From Arenibacter sp. F20364 (GTDB taxonomy: Bacteria; Bacteroidota; Bacteroidia; Flavobacteriales; Flavobacteriaceae): a stretch of 64,000 nt of DNA. Location: the NCBI RefSeq assembly GCF_023015905.1, contig NZ_JALKBD010000001.1, forward strand, positions 62,001 to 126,000. Reading direction: 5' to 3'. Within the stretch, counting starts at the first letter, position 1. Every line of letters begins with the position of its first letter. The notes beneath the pieces were generated by a model. The model saw only the letters and a program-made list of their open reading frames with translations, had not been told where the DNA came from and did not search any database. The translations under genes were made by a program, and so were the position numbers. This document shows positions 35,114 through 43,596 of the stretch, piece after piece.

Positions 35114-36196
35114 ATGTTGAATACTTGGAACGATAAATCCACAGCCGTCCGAAAAGGGGAAGAGTTGCGAATGGACAATTTGCAATCCTATTTGCAGCAA
35201 TTTTTTACCACCAATGGAGATCTAACAGTGACCCAATTTCCAAGTGGTTATTCCAACCTTACCTATTTGGTACGACTTGGCAATATAGAATATGTGCTAC
35301 GAAGACCGCCCATTGGTGCCAATATAAAATCCGGTCACGATATGAAGCGTGAATACGACATATTAACGGCCTTAAAACCAAATTATGGTAAAGTACCCAC
35401 GCCGATACTTTATTGCCAAGACGAATCCATTATAGGCTGCCCCTTCTACTTGATGGAACGGGTGGAAGGGGTTATTTTAAGGGCAAAAATGCCGGTTGAA
35501 ATGATTCCCTCCAAAGTACTGATGCAGGGCATATCGAACAGTTTTGTAGATACATTTGTTGATCTTCATCAACTGGATGTAAAGGAAATAGGTTTGGATG
35601 ATTTTGGCAAACCCCAAGGATATATGGAACGTCAAATTGAAGGTTGGACCAAGCGATATTACAAATCCAAAACCGATGAAATTCCCAGAATTGAAGCTGC
35701 CGCCAAATGGTTGGGAGAGAATATGCCCAAGGAACCAAAAGACTATTCCCTGATCCATAACGATTTTAAATACGACAATTTGGTGCTTGATGCCCAGGAT
35801 TGGACCAAAGTAAATGCGGTGCTGGATTGGGAAATGGCCACAATAGGAAATCCGTTGATGGATCTTGGCACCACCTTGGGATATTGGGTCAACCCCAATG
35901 ACCCTGACTTTATGAAGGCCTTAAACCTAACCCCAACTCATCTTCCCGGTAATCTTACACGGGAAGAAGTAGTGCATCAATACGCAATAAAAAGCGGAAG
36001 CGAAGTAGGCAATATTATCTTCTATTATGTCTACGGCCTGTTCAAAATAGCAGTAATCATCCAACAAATATACTTTCGCTATAAGAAAGGATTTACTCAG
36101 GACCAGCGCTTTGCAAAACTCATCGATGGAGTAAACCTGCTTGGAGAAATAACACAAATGGCCATAAACAAAAAACGATTGGACCGTCTTTTTTAA
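35114..36196 (+). CDS. APH-like kinase partner of the acyl-CoA dehydrogenase
   Basis: A 360-residue aminoglycoside-phosphotransferase-fold kinase. The catalytic loop is 'HNDFKYDNL' (215-223, Asp217), with the metal-binding 'LDWEMATIG' (237-245) and the nucleotide-binding 'FPSGYSNLTYLV'. In ACAD10/11 of animals and in the levulinate pathway of Pseudomonas (LvaA), such kinases phosphorylate the 4-hydroxyl of hydroxyacyl-CoA, so the dehydrogenase can remove it. Tight coupling (5 bases) to the dehydrogenase gene supports this job. It is not an antibiotic resistance gene. The substrate remains inferred. Confidence 0.82.
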   Translation: MLNTWNDKSTAVRKGEELRMDNLQSYLQQFFTTNGDLTVTQFPSGYSNLTYLVRLGNIEYVLRRPPIGANIKSGHDMKREYDILTALKPNYGKVPTPILYCQDESIIGCPFYLMERVEGVILRAKMPVEMIPSKVLMQGISNSFVDTFVDLHQLDVKEIGLDDFGKPQGYMERQIEGWTKRYYKSKTDEIPRIEAAAKWLGENMPKEPKDYSLIHNDFKYDNLVLDAQDWTKVNAVLDWEMATIGNPLMDLGTTLGYWVNPNDPDFMKALNLTPTHLPGNLTREEVVHQYAIKSGSEVGNIIFYYVYGLFKIAVIIQQIYFRYKKGFTQDQRFAKLIDGVNLLGEITQMAINKKRLDRLF

Positions 36197-36271
36197 ACCT
36201 TTTGTGCGTTCTTAAATCTTCCTTTGCCATTTTTTGTTATCTTCAAATCCAAATAATCAATAACCAAAACA

Positions 36272-37693
36272 ATGATCGAACAGAGGCAAAGAACAAGGGG
36301 ATATTCTCAAATTATTGTAACCTTATTGCTATTAGCTATTTACACCAATTTTGGCTGGAGTCAAGAAAATCTTGGCAAAAGCCCCAATTTCATCATCATC
36401 TTTGCTGATGATCTGGGATATGGTGATCTGGGCACCTATGGGCATCCCACCATTAAAACACCTTATTTGGATCAAATGGCCGCAGAGGGGCAAAAATGGA
36501 CCAATTTTTATGTAGGTGCCAGTGTGTGTACGCCCAGTAGGGCGGCATTATTAACTGGAAGATTGCCGGTAAGAAGTGGCATGGCCAGTGATAAGCATAG
36601 GGTATTGTTTCCAGATTCTAAAAATGGTTTGCCAAGTTCGGAGATAACCTTGGCGGAACAATTAAAAAAAGTAGGTTATAGCACCGCATGTGTTGGCAAA
36701 TGGCATTTAGGCCATAAAGAAGAATACCTCCCTACCAACAATGGTTTTGACTACTATTTTGGTATCCCCTACTCCAATGATATGGATTTTGTGGGCGATT
36801 ATAAGGCCTTTAAGGAAACAAAAGGAAGTTTACCCACAGAAAATTTCAATGTTCCCTTATTGCGGAATACGGAAATAATAGAAAGGCCCGCCGATCAGAA
36901 TACCATCACCAAAAGATATACGGAAGAGACTATTTCCTTTATCAAAAAAAACAAGGACAATCCTTTCTTTATATACTTGGCCCACAACCTTCCCCATATT
37001 CCGTTATTCGCCTCAGAGGATTTTTTAGGTAAGAGTAAAAGGGGTATATATGGCGATGTAGTAGAGGAAATTGATCATGGCATTGGACAAATAATTGCTG
37101 CCCTAAAGGAAGAGGGATTGGACAAAAATACCATTGTAATCTTTACCTCGGACAATGGCCCCTGGCTTTCCTACGGAATTAATGGCGGAAGTGCGGGTCT
37201 CTTAAAAGCTGGGAAAGGCATGACATGGGAGGGTGGAATGCGGGAGCCCTGCATTTTCTGGTCGCCCTCCAACATTAAACCGGCAGTAGTCACCGAACTG
37301 GGTACCACCATGGACCTTTTTACCACCTTTAGTGCCTTGGCCGGCGTACCCATGCCCGAGGACAGGATTATGGATGGTTATAACCTAAGTAGTACACTTT
37401 TTAAGAACGCTCCCAGTCCGCGAAAGGGGGTTTACTATTATAGAGGAACCCAACTATACGCAGCCCGACTCGGAGATTATAAAGCGCATTATTTTACCCA
37501 GGGATCTTATGGCCAGTTTGGCGAAAAAGAAGTTCATGACCCCCCTATCCTATATAATTTAAGCGTTGACCCATCAGAGAACTTCGACATAGGGTCAATT
37601 CATCCAGAAATTCTAGGGGAAATCAATGCCATGGTCAAAGAGCACCAGTCCAATTTGGTAAAAGGCAAAGACCAACTAGCGGATAGGGAATAA
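36272..37693 (+). CDS. Type I sulfatase (arylsulfatase A-like), exported
   Basis: A 473-residue sulfatase. After a signal segment (about 12-30) come '[17 protein letters not shown]' with metal-binding Asp46/Asp47, and the activation motif '[12 protein letters not shown]' at 86-97, whose Cys86 is converted to formylglycine. The export suggests periplasmic action on sulfated polysaccharide, steroid or alkyl sulfate. It ends the catabolic set: 75 bases follow the kinase gene. Cutting sulfate off a substrate taken up for the acyl-CoA pathway is a possible link, but sulfatases are also abundant on their own in marine flavobacteria. Confidence 0.88.
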   Translation: MIEQRQRTRGYSQIIVTLLLLAIYTNFGWSQENLGKSPNFIIIFADDLGYGDLGTYGHPTIKTPYLDQMAAEGQKWTNFYVGASVCTPSRAALLTGRLPVRSGMASDKHRVLFPDSKNGLPSSEITLAEQLKKVGYSTACVGKWHLGHKEEYLPTNNGFDYYFGIPYSNDMDFVGDYKAFKETKGSLPTENFNVPLLRNTEIIERPADQNTITKRYTEETISFIKKNKDNPFFIYLAHNLPHIPLFASEDFLGKSKRGIYGDVVEEIDHGIGQIIAALKEEGLDKNTIVIFTSDNGPWLSYGINGGSAGLLKAGKGMTWEGGMREPCIFWSPSNIKPAVVTELGTTMDLFTTFSALAGVPMPEDRIMDGYNLSSTLFKNAPSPRKGVYYYRGTQLYAARLGDYKAHYFTQGSYGQFGEKEVHDPPILYNLSVDPSENFDIGSIHPEILGEINAMVKEHQSNLVKGKDQLADRE

Positions 37694-37752
37694 ACTGTTG
37701 TCGTGCAACATCAATAAGGAACAAAGGGATCTTAAGCCAATAGATTATTACC

Positions 37753-38742
37753 TTATCCCTGTACAATTGATTCCTGTTCCTCAGGTCTATTGGCCCGTAT
37801 CCCTGCAATTACGCTCAAGATCAAAATCTGAGTGGCATGGAAAATCATTAGTGGCAATAGAATTATGCCTATGGAAGCCATATTCCCGAACAAAATTTTG
37901 GAAAAAACGGTCCCGTGCACCAAAGATTTTTTGGTGCCGCAAAACTGGGCCGTTATTTGGTCTTCCGTATTGAATTTTAGTTTTTTGGCCACAAAACCAG
38001 TTAAAAAGAATGCCAGGTAAAACAGTACCAAAACCGCTACAAATAGTATCAATAAATCCAAAAGGGATACCGAACCAAATATGTTTTCTTCAAACGATCC
38101 TGCAAAACTTTTATAGATAATGAGCAGGATAACGGATTTGTCGAACAAGGACAAGCGCCTATTAAACCTTTGTGCCAATTCGCCAAGAAAACGCTGTAAA
38201 AGAATTCCCAGTACTACAGGTAGAATTATTTGCAGAATGAGTTTGGAATAGATTTCGGAAAAATCAAAATCAGTACCGGAACCTTGTACAAAAAACCCCA
38301 TCCAAAGTGGTGTAATGGCAATTCCGATTATCCCCGAAATACTGGCATTGAATATTGCTGCAGGAATATTACCCTTGGCCATTGAGACCATTACCACCGA
38401 GGATGAAACTGTAGACGGTAAGGCAGCCAAAAAAAAGAAGGCCAACCAAAGTGTCTCCTGTTCTTCATTTTGCATAAACGGATAAAAAGCCAAAACAATC
38501 AGTGGAAAAATAAAAAAAGTGGATCCCTGCACCAATAAGTGCAACTTCCAGTTCTTAAGTCCGGCTTTTAACTTTTGGGGACTTAATTTTAATCCATAAA
38601 AAAAGAAGATTAAAGAAATCCCTATTGCACTCATAGTATCGATAGGAATGCTACTTTCTCTTGCTCCCCACTGAGGAAATAAATAAGCAATACCAATAAC
38701 AGCTATTATGGAGAGGACAAAGCCATCAATCTTTAATTTCAT
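37753..38742 (-). CDS. Bile acid:sodium symporter family (SBF) transporter
   Basis: About 329 residues, starting at ATG 38742 ('MKLKIDGFVLS'), with nine to ten helices covering the whole chain. The family marks are 'IFFFYGLKLSPQKLKAGLKN' early, 'STVSSSVVMVSMAKGNIPAA' in the fifth-helix region with the polar crossing motif, and 'CGTKKSLVHGT' later. SBF/YfeH-type proteins carry bile acids, other organic anions or, in this soluble branch, unknown acids with Na+. It converges with the sulfatase gene (59 bases between stops). Uptake of the sulfatase product is an attractive but unproven idea. Longer frame upstream is not convincing. Confidence 0.85.
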   Translation of the reverse strand: MKLKIDGFVLSIIAVIGIAYLFPQWGARESSIPIDTMSAIGISLIFFFYGLKLSPQKLKAGLKNWKLHLLVQGSTFFIFPLIVLAFYPFMQNEEQETLWLAFFFLAALPSTVSSSVVMVSMAKGNIPAAIFNASISGIIGIAITPLWMGFFVQGSGTDFDFSEIYSKLILQIILPVVLGILLQRFLGELAQRFNRRLSLFDKSVILLIIYKSFAGSFEENIFGSVSLLDLLILFVAVLVLFYLAFFLTGFVAKKLKFNTEDQITAQFCGTKKSLVHGTVFSKILFGNMASIGIILLPLMIFHATQILILSVIAGIRANRPEEQESIVQG

Positions 38743-38978
38743 ATTCAATCTGTTTTTGCCCTTTGCCCAATACGGCACTTGAAGTAGTACCATCAAGGAA
38801 AAATTCACGTTTCAATAACTTAAAGTCATTAGAAATCTGATTCCAAACAACTTTGACTCCAAACCGGAAACCATTAAGTCAGCAAAATTAAGATATAATT
38901 TTAGAATTTATAAAATGACTATCAGATTAAATATAATGCTTGAAAAGTATGAAAAACGCAACGGGAAATAGGTGACAA

Positions 38979-40007
38979 TCAACTTATTTTTAACACCTTA
39001 GCCCCAATGATATGTCGCTCCTTCAGTTCTACAAGTGCCTTATTGGCTTCCTCCAAAGGATATACTTGTACCTTTGGTCTTATGGAGGCCTTTGCGGCCA
39101 GAATTAAAAAATCTTCTACATCCCTTGCTGTTAAATTGGCGACCGACTTAATTTCCTTTTCCATCCAAAGATGATCTTGATAGTTTAGGTTTTGAAGAAC
39201 GCTCTTATCCTTTTCCTCCTTGCGAATGGCATTGATTACCAGTCTACCTCCTTTTTTAAGATTTGCAAGAGCTTCCACGACAGGTTTCCAGGCCGGGGTG
39301 GTATCTATAATACTATCCAATTTCTCCGGGCAGGCATTTGAGGTATCTCCGGCCCATATCGCCCCCAATTCCTTGGCAAAGGACCTTTCCTCCTCCTTCC
39401 TTGCAAAAACATATATCCGGGCCTTGGGAAATGAATACCTCAGCATTTTAAGGACAAGGTGGCCGGAAGCCCCAAACCCGGTAAGACCCACATTGTCACC
39501 ATCCTTTATTTTGGCAAGCTGTACGGACCTAAATCCTATTGCTCCAGCGCATAAAAGGGGAGCTGCTTCGGTATCGGAAAAAAAATCAGGTATTTTATGG
39601 GCATATTTTTCGGGCACCACCATGTACTCGGCATAACCGCCATTGACATCCTTGCCCGTCGCCAGAAATTGATCGCACAGGTTTTCCAGTCCCTCAAGAC
39701 AAAATTCACAGTAGCCACATGCGGAATAAATCCAGGCCACCCCTACCCGATCTCCCTTCTTAAACTTAGATGTCCCAGAGCCCAATTTATCCACTATTCC
39801 AATTACCTGATGTCCTGGGACCACAGGAAACTCCATTGCGGCTATTCTCCCCTCTATTTCATCCAGCTCCGTATGGCAAACCCCACATACAGAAATCTTG
39901 ATCCTTACTTGGTTGTCCTTAGGCACAGGAACTGGAATATCTACCAAGTCCAAAGGAAATTTATTCTCCTTTAAGTCGCTTATTCCATTCAACAACATTG
40001 CTTTCAT
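38979..40007 (-). CDS. Zinc-dependent alcohol dehydrogenase
   Basis: A 342-residue medium-chain dehydrogenase. Catalytic zinc ligands lie in 'CGVCHTELDE' (41-50) and 'PGHQVIG' (64-70, His66), and the structural zinc is bound by Cys97, Cys100, Cys103 and Cys111 in 'ACGYCEFC...C'. The Rossmann fold is 'GFGASGHLV'. In place of the common 'GHE' it has 'GHQ', found in other AdhA-type enzymes. It starts 4 bases after a small upstream gene, so both are in one transcript. Substrate is a simple alcohol or aldehyde by family analogy. Confidence 0.9.
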   Translation of the reverse strand: MKAMLLNGISDLKENKFPLDLVDIPVPVPKDNQVRIKISVCGVCHTELDEIEGRIAAMEFPVVPGHQVIGIVDKLGSGTSKFKKGDRVGVAWIYSACGYCEFCLEGLENLCDQFLATGKDVNGGYAEYMVVPEKYAHKIPDFFSDTEAAPLLCAGAIGFRSVQLAKIKDGDNVGLTGFGASGHLVLKMLRYSFPKARIYVFARKEEERSFAKELGAIWAGDTSNACPEKLDSIIDTTPAWKPVVEALANLKKGGRLVINAIRKEEKDKSVLQNLNYQDHLWMEKEIKSVANLTARDVEDFLILAAKASIRPKVQVYPLEEANKALVELKERHIIGAKVLKIS

Positions 40008-40011
40008 AACA

Positions 40012-40179
40012 TCATTTTATTTTAATTCCCCTTTTCTCCATTTCAACTCTTAGTTTTGCAGGAATATCAATTCTGAACTGACAATTTTTAAAGTGTTCCA
40101 AATGCCATGCAATACGTTGATCTACCGTTGCGTTTTTAGGCATTTTATGTTCCATATACCTATCCTTGTTTAATTTCAT
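40012..40179 (-). CDS. Small conserved-looking protein upstream of the alcohol dehydrogenase
   Basis: A 55-residue, charged, soluble protein, starting 'MKLNKDRYMEHKMPKNATVD' and containing 'IAWHLEHFKNCQFRIDIP' (24-40, my count). It has no signal or membrane segment. Its stop is 4 bases before the ADH start, so it is translationally coupled. The 'PKNATV..RI.WHLEH....C' pattern looks familiar from short proteins next to this ADH type, with a His-x2-His and Cys that could bind metal, but I cannot name a family. It was too short for a usual gene cut-off. Confidence 0.65.
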   Translation of the reverse strand: MKLNKDRYMEHKMPKNATVDQRIAWHLEHFKNCQFRIDIPAKLRVEMEKRGIKIK

Positions 40180-40191
40180 GATCCAAAGATT

Positions 40192-41274
40192 TTATTCGGA
40201 AACATTATACACTATATCAACAACCCTAAATTTGCCATAGACAAATTCCCCGTCAGGATAATGCCAAATAGCTTCGCCATAGGTTGGCAATTTGTAGCCA
40301 TTTATATTTTTATAATTACTTACCGGTGTGGAAAAAGGAAAGGCTTTCATTTCTGAAACGGAATAGCGGTCGTTGGATATAAAATTCACCAGCTGCCCCT
40401 TTTCATTAAAATATAAAATAGCAGTTATTGAAGTGCCGTTATTGTTAAATGTAGCCTTTGCACTTAATGCATCCAAGTTTACCCATGTAATGCGCTTATC
40501 TATAAGTGCCGCAGGCGCAAATAAACATATATCGTTAAAGAAAGTTACCGTTTCAGTGGGGTATAGTTCAGGTTCGTCCAAGTCCACCACTGAAAAAAGG
40601 GACAATAATTTTATGTGCATGCTTGCGCTTTGGTCAGTATATTTATGATAGCCATTTGTAGGTAGGCCCATTACCTTAGCTTTCATAAAAAACAAACGCT
40701 GTGGCGAAGCCATGAAATTATATTGTTCCGATGTAAAATGGAACCAATCCTTATCCTTGTCCCTCATTTCACCCTTGAATACAATTTTCATATTATATAC
40801 TTTGGGCTTTCCCACCACACCAGCGTTCTCCAGGTACTTTTGTACACATACTGGTAAGGGTGCCAAATCTTCCTTACTAAGAATTTCATTGATTGGGGCT
40901 ACTGCCTTCATAGCAGACTCAACATCCTTTTTATAATTCCCTTCAAATGCCAAGTTGCATTGACCTAAAATTGCCATGCATAAAATAATGGCGTTCGCAA
41001 TAGTCCCATATTTGGCATCTGCCCACATTGTAAAAATTAAGCCTTGTGACAGGACTACGGCGACAATACCCAGCATTGGCCACCAGTCCTTTTTGAAAAA
41101 CATTCCTGTTGCGGTAACTAAAAACAATAATGCCGTCATCAACCAAAGTATCCCCAGTGGCCTAGAAATTTCTTTGGTAAATTGAGCCATATTTCCCCAA
41201 TTATAAGCCTTGGCAAAACCCATAAAATGTATAAGGCCATGAAGAAAAGTAATTATTAAAAGCAATATGCGCAT
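40192..41274 (-). CDS. DUF6544 family membrane protein
   Basis: A 360-residue protein with three to four N-terminal helices (about 3-18, 38-58, 66-82, 88-107), then a soluble beta-rich domain. The linking block 'LAPLPVCVQKYLENAGVVG' (about 137-155) is the DUF6544 hallmark, followed by 'MKIVFKGEMRDKDKDWFHF'. Function is unknown. It lies 12 bases upstream of the small gene at 40179 on the same strand, so the unit may be DUF6544, small protein, ADH. The promoter is in the gap towards 41461. Confidence 0.78.
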   Translation of the reverse strand: MRILLLIITFLHGLIHFMGFAKAYNWGNMAQFTKEISRPLGILWLMTALLFLVTATGMFFKKDWWPMLGIVAVVLSQGLIFTMWADAKYGTIANAIILCMAILGQCNLAFEGNYKKDVESAMKAVAPINEILSKEDLAPLPVCVQKYLENAGVVGKPKVYNMKIVFKGEMRDKDKDWFHFTSEQYNFMASPQRLFFMKAKVMGLPTNGYHKYTDQSASMHIKLLSLFSVVDLDEPELYPTETVTFFNDICLFAPAALIDKRITWVNLDALSAKATFNNNGTSITAILYFNEKGQLVNFISNDRYSVSEMKAFPFSTPVSNYKNINGYKLPTYGEAIWHYPDGEFVYGKFRVVDIVYNVSE

Positions 41275-41461
41275 TTCCTAAGTTTATTAATTAAAAAAAA
41301 CTCTATTAAGAAACCCTTGGCATTACAAAAACTTCCTGAAAATAGGTAATGCCAAAAAGGGATAGGCCCAATAGCTGCCAAATTAAAAATTGCCGGATTC
41401 AGATGTTGTTAAAATCATAATGGCACCGAAACGTAACTAGTGTCGGCTAGGTTTAAATATT

Positions 41462-41911
41462 TCAGTTATCCATCAAATTCGCAAGGGACTCGCTATCGAT
41501 AATATACTCTGTAATGGCAAAGACCTCTTTTCTATTACCGCGAAAATGGCTTACGAAATTTGCAATCTCTTCCTCAAGATGTTCATGTTCAGTCTTGATT
41601 ATACTGGCATCAGTCTTATTATAATCTTCGACCATCTGACCCAATTGTCCCATATGTCTTCCAACTTTCTCCAATAGATCCTTATTCTTTTTCTTCAAGA
41701 GTGATAATCCGGCTTCTAGAGCTTTTACCATATCCAGATTCTCCTGTTTGGTAATCCACATAAAATATTTATCTATTAAATGATGTAAAAAGCGGAGATC
41801 ATCACCATAGAACTCTAGATCCGATTTCCAATGCCCGCACAGCACATACAGTTCGGACCATGGTCCTTCCTTAACAAATTGAGTTTCCTTATTGCTTTCT
41901 GTATATTCCAT
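41462..41911 (-). CDS. Hypothetical helical protein divergent from uspA
   Basis: A 149-residue cytosolic, mostly helical protein rich in His, Glu, Asp and Lys, with 'CGHWKSDLEFYGDDLRFLHH' (about 25-44) and 'HMGQLGQMVEDYN', 'TEHEHLEEEIANF' later. The spacing of His and Glu on a likely four-helix bundle invites comparison with hemerythrin-like or ferritin-like di-iron proteins, but I cannot match a motif set. It shares the upstream region, and the two TGAC-type dyads, with the divergent UspA gene, so both may respond to the same redox or oxygen regulator. Confidence 0.65.
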   Translation of the reverse strand: MEYTESNKETQFVKEGPWSELYVLCGHWKSDLEFYGDDLRFLHHLIDKYFMWITKQENLDMVKALEAGLSLLKKKNKDLLEKVGRHMGQLGQMVEDYNKTDASIIKTEHEHLEEEIANFVSHFRGNRKEVFAITEYIIDSESLANLMDN

Positions 41912-41969
41912 GATGATAAATTTTAAAAATTACAGCTCTAAAATTAATTAGGTTATAGCTCTTTGAACA

Positions 41970-42012
41970 TGACATATATCATGTACCCTTGATTTTCGCA
42001 TGACAATGGTCA
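41970..42012. promoter_or_regulatory. Two TGAC-N4-RTCA dyads between the divergent genes
   Basis: TGACATATATCA (41970-41981) and TGACAATGGTCA (42001-42012) share the pattern TGAC-N4-RTCA. Their centres are 31 bp apart, about three helical turns. A likely uspA promoter has TTG at 42015-42017 and a -7-like TAGTTTCG at 42036-42043; the downstream dyad then lies near -41 and the upstream near -72, as for Crp/Fnr activators. Regulator not identified. Confidence 0.45.
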
Positions 42013-42068
42013 TTTTGCATATTGGATTTATAACTTAGTTTCGGGAAAGAAATCCAAATCATCAAAAG

Positions 42069-42911
42069 ATGAAAACCATTCTCTACGCAACGGACTACTC
42101 CCAAAACTCGGTCGCCGCCTTAAGGCTGGCCCACCTTATGACTAAAAAATTCAATGCAAAATTGATTGCTATGCACGTTTTTGACATTCCAATAACCCTT
42201 AGCACCGTTTCCATAAGTCATCTAAAAAAAGAGAAAAGATTATTGGAGGAAAACCACTCTAAGTTAAAAAAGTTTTGTACCGAGCATCTCGGGGATACCT
42301 GGGAAGGTTCAAATATTAACTTCGTTGTGGAAGAGAACGCATCAATAATAGACGGTATCTTGGAGAAAGCAATAAAATTTGATGTCGATCTTCTTGTTGT
42401 AGGAACCAAGGGAGCAAGTGCAGTTAAGGAATTTCTTTTGGGTAGCGCAACTACCGGTCTGATAAAAAAGGCATCTTGTGCTGTTATGGCCGTGCCTGCC
42501 ATGTACATCCTCGAAAATTTCAAAACTGTGGTCTATGCCACCGATTTTGAACAGGCCGATATTTTTGCTATCAATAGGCTGGTGGAAATTGCAGAGAAAT
42601 TCAACTCTAAAATACATATCGTTCATATATCCACCAGTGGGGAATATGCCGGCGATCAACAGATGGAATGGTTCAAAGAAATGCTTAAGCAAAAAGTAAA
42701 ATATAAAAAAATAGCATTCGATTTAATCTTCGCCAATGACATTTATGAAGAGTTAAACGGGTATTTGGATAAATCGGAAGCCACCTTGTTTGCCATGTTG
42801 GAAAGAAAGGATAGCTCCTTTGTCCAAAAATACCTACAAAAGGATATGGTCAAAAAGATGGTATCGGGTATTAGTATTCCCCTAATAAGCTTCAACATTG
42901 GAGGACTTTAA
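42069..42911 (+). CDS. Tandem-domain universal stress protein
   Basis: A 280-residue protein of two UspA domains. The first (1-145) starts 'MKTILYATDYSQNSVAALRL' and ends with the ATP-binding motif G-x2-G-x9-G(S/T): 'GTKGASAVKEFLLGSATTG' (about 118-136). The second (about 150-280) starts 'FKTVVYATDFEQAD' and lacks a clean ATP loop, typical for the degenerate half. Usp proteins respond to starvation, redox and hypoxia. It is divergent from an unknown helical protein with two dyads in between, and seems monocistronic. Confidence 0.88.
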   Translation: MKTILYATDYSQNSVAALRLAHLMTKKFNAKLIAMHVFDIPITLSTVSISHLKKEKRLLEENHSKLKKFCTEHLGDTWEGSNINFVVEENASIIDGILEKAIKFDVDLLVVGTKGASAVKEFLLGSATTGLIKKASCAVMAVPAMYILENFKTVVYATDFEQADIFAINRLVEIAEKFNSKIHIVHISTSGEYAGDQQMEWFKEMLKQKVKYKKIAFDLIFANDIYEELNGYLDKSEATLFAMLERKDSSFVQKYLQKDMVKKMVSGISIPLISFNIGGL

Positions 42912-43240
42912 ACTTTAAGTTAAATGTAGTAATAGCTCTTTATCGCCATGTTAGTATTCTGTCAAAAAAAAATGACAGTATATAATCCTGCAGCTTCACC
43001 TTTAGAATAGTTTTTAATTTCCCTAGATTCCAACTTTGGAAAACACTTACTAGGTCTATATGAAATATATTTTCTAATAGATTTTTGGGATATCCACAGC
43101 TACCCATATACTGTCCAAGATTTAAAATAGGCTCTCTAATTTATTAATTATTATTTAAAATTATTCTAAATAATTTTGGGCAATAGAATTTTCCATTTTA
43201 TTTTAGCACCTTATTTAAATTAAGTCTAATTTAAAATATA
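42912..43240. other. 329-base gap after uspA
   Basis: No gene seen. CTGTCA (42959-42964) and TGACAG (42973-42978) flank eight A, giving a dyad near the end of the uspA transcript without a T-tract. The last 100 bases before 43241 are strongly AT-rich, as expected for a promoter of the next gene. Confidence 0.4.
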
Positions 43241-43585
43241 ATGAAAAAACTTCTTTTGTATGTTCATTTGTTAGTTGTTGCTACACTTTTTGCACACAAT
43301 TATGGGACGGTCATCGGAACCATCATTGCGGGTAACACCAACCCTGTTCCATTTGCAAATGTCATTGTAGAAGGCCATAAAAAAGGCGGAATGGCCAGTG
43401 AGTTTTGGCATTATACACTAACCAAAGTCCACTGTGGTGAATGGCAAATTACATTGAGTTCGGTTGGTTTCAGGACCATAAATTTCCCCTTGGGCATATC
43501 TACTTCCGATACAAATGATCTAGTAGTCAGACCGATCCTCGATCTTTTACCAGGATATTACTATAAACACCATAACCCTTCATAA
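43241..43585 (+). pseudogene. Stub of a TonB-dependent receptor (CarboxypepD_reg domain only)
   Basis: A 114-residue product with a signal peptide (about 1-19) and a recognisable N-terminal extension domain of TonB receptors: 'GTVIGTIIAGNTNPVPFANV' (about 22-41), 'IVEGHKKGGM' and 'ITLSSVGFRTI', as in the carboxypeptidase-like regulatory domain. It stops where the plug domain should begin. The PepSY reductase gene follows 11 bases on, a usual partner of siderophore receptors. So I read it as a truncated receptor. It could instead be a small functional secreted protein; the reading frame itself is intact. Confidence 0.6.
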
Positions 43586-43596
43586 ATATTTTAAAC

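Noticed and set aside
35114-36196. Aminoglycoside resistance gene
   Set aside because: The fold is APH-like, but direct coupling to an ACAD10/11-type dehydrogenase points to an acyl-CoA kinase.
41462-41911. Hemerythrin assignment for the helical protein divergent from uspA
   Set aside because: Several His and Glu are present but the H...HxxxE...HxxxH...HxxxxD order cannot be traced, so I left it unnamed.
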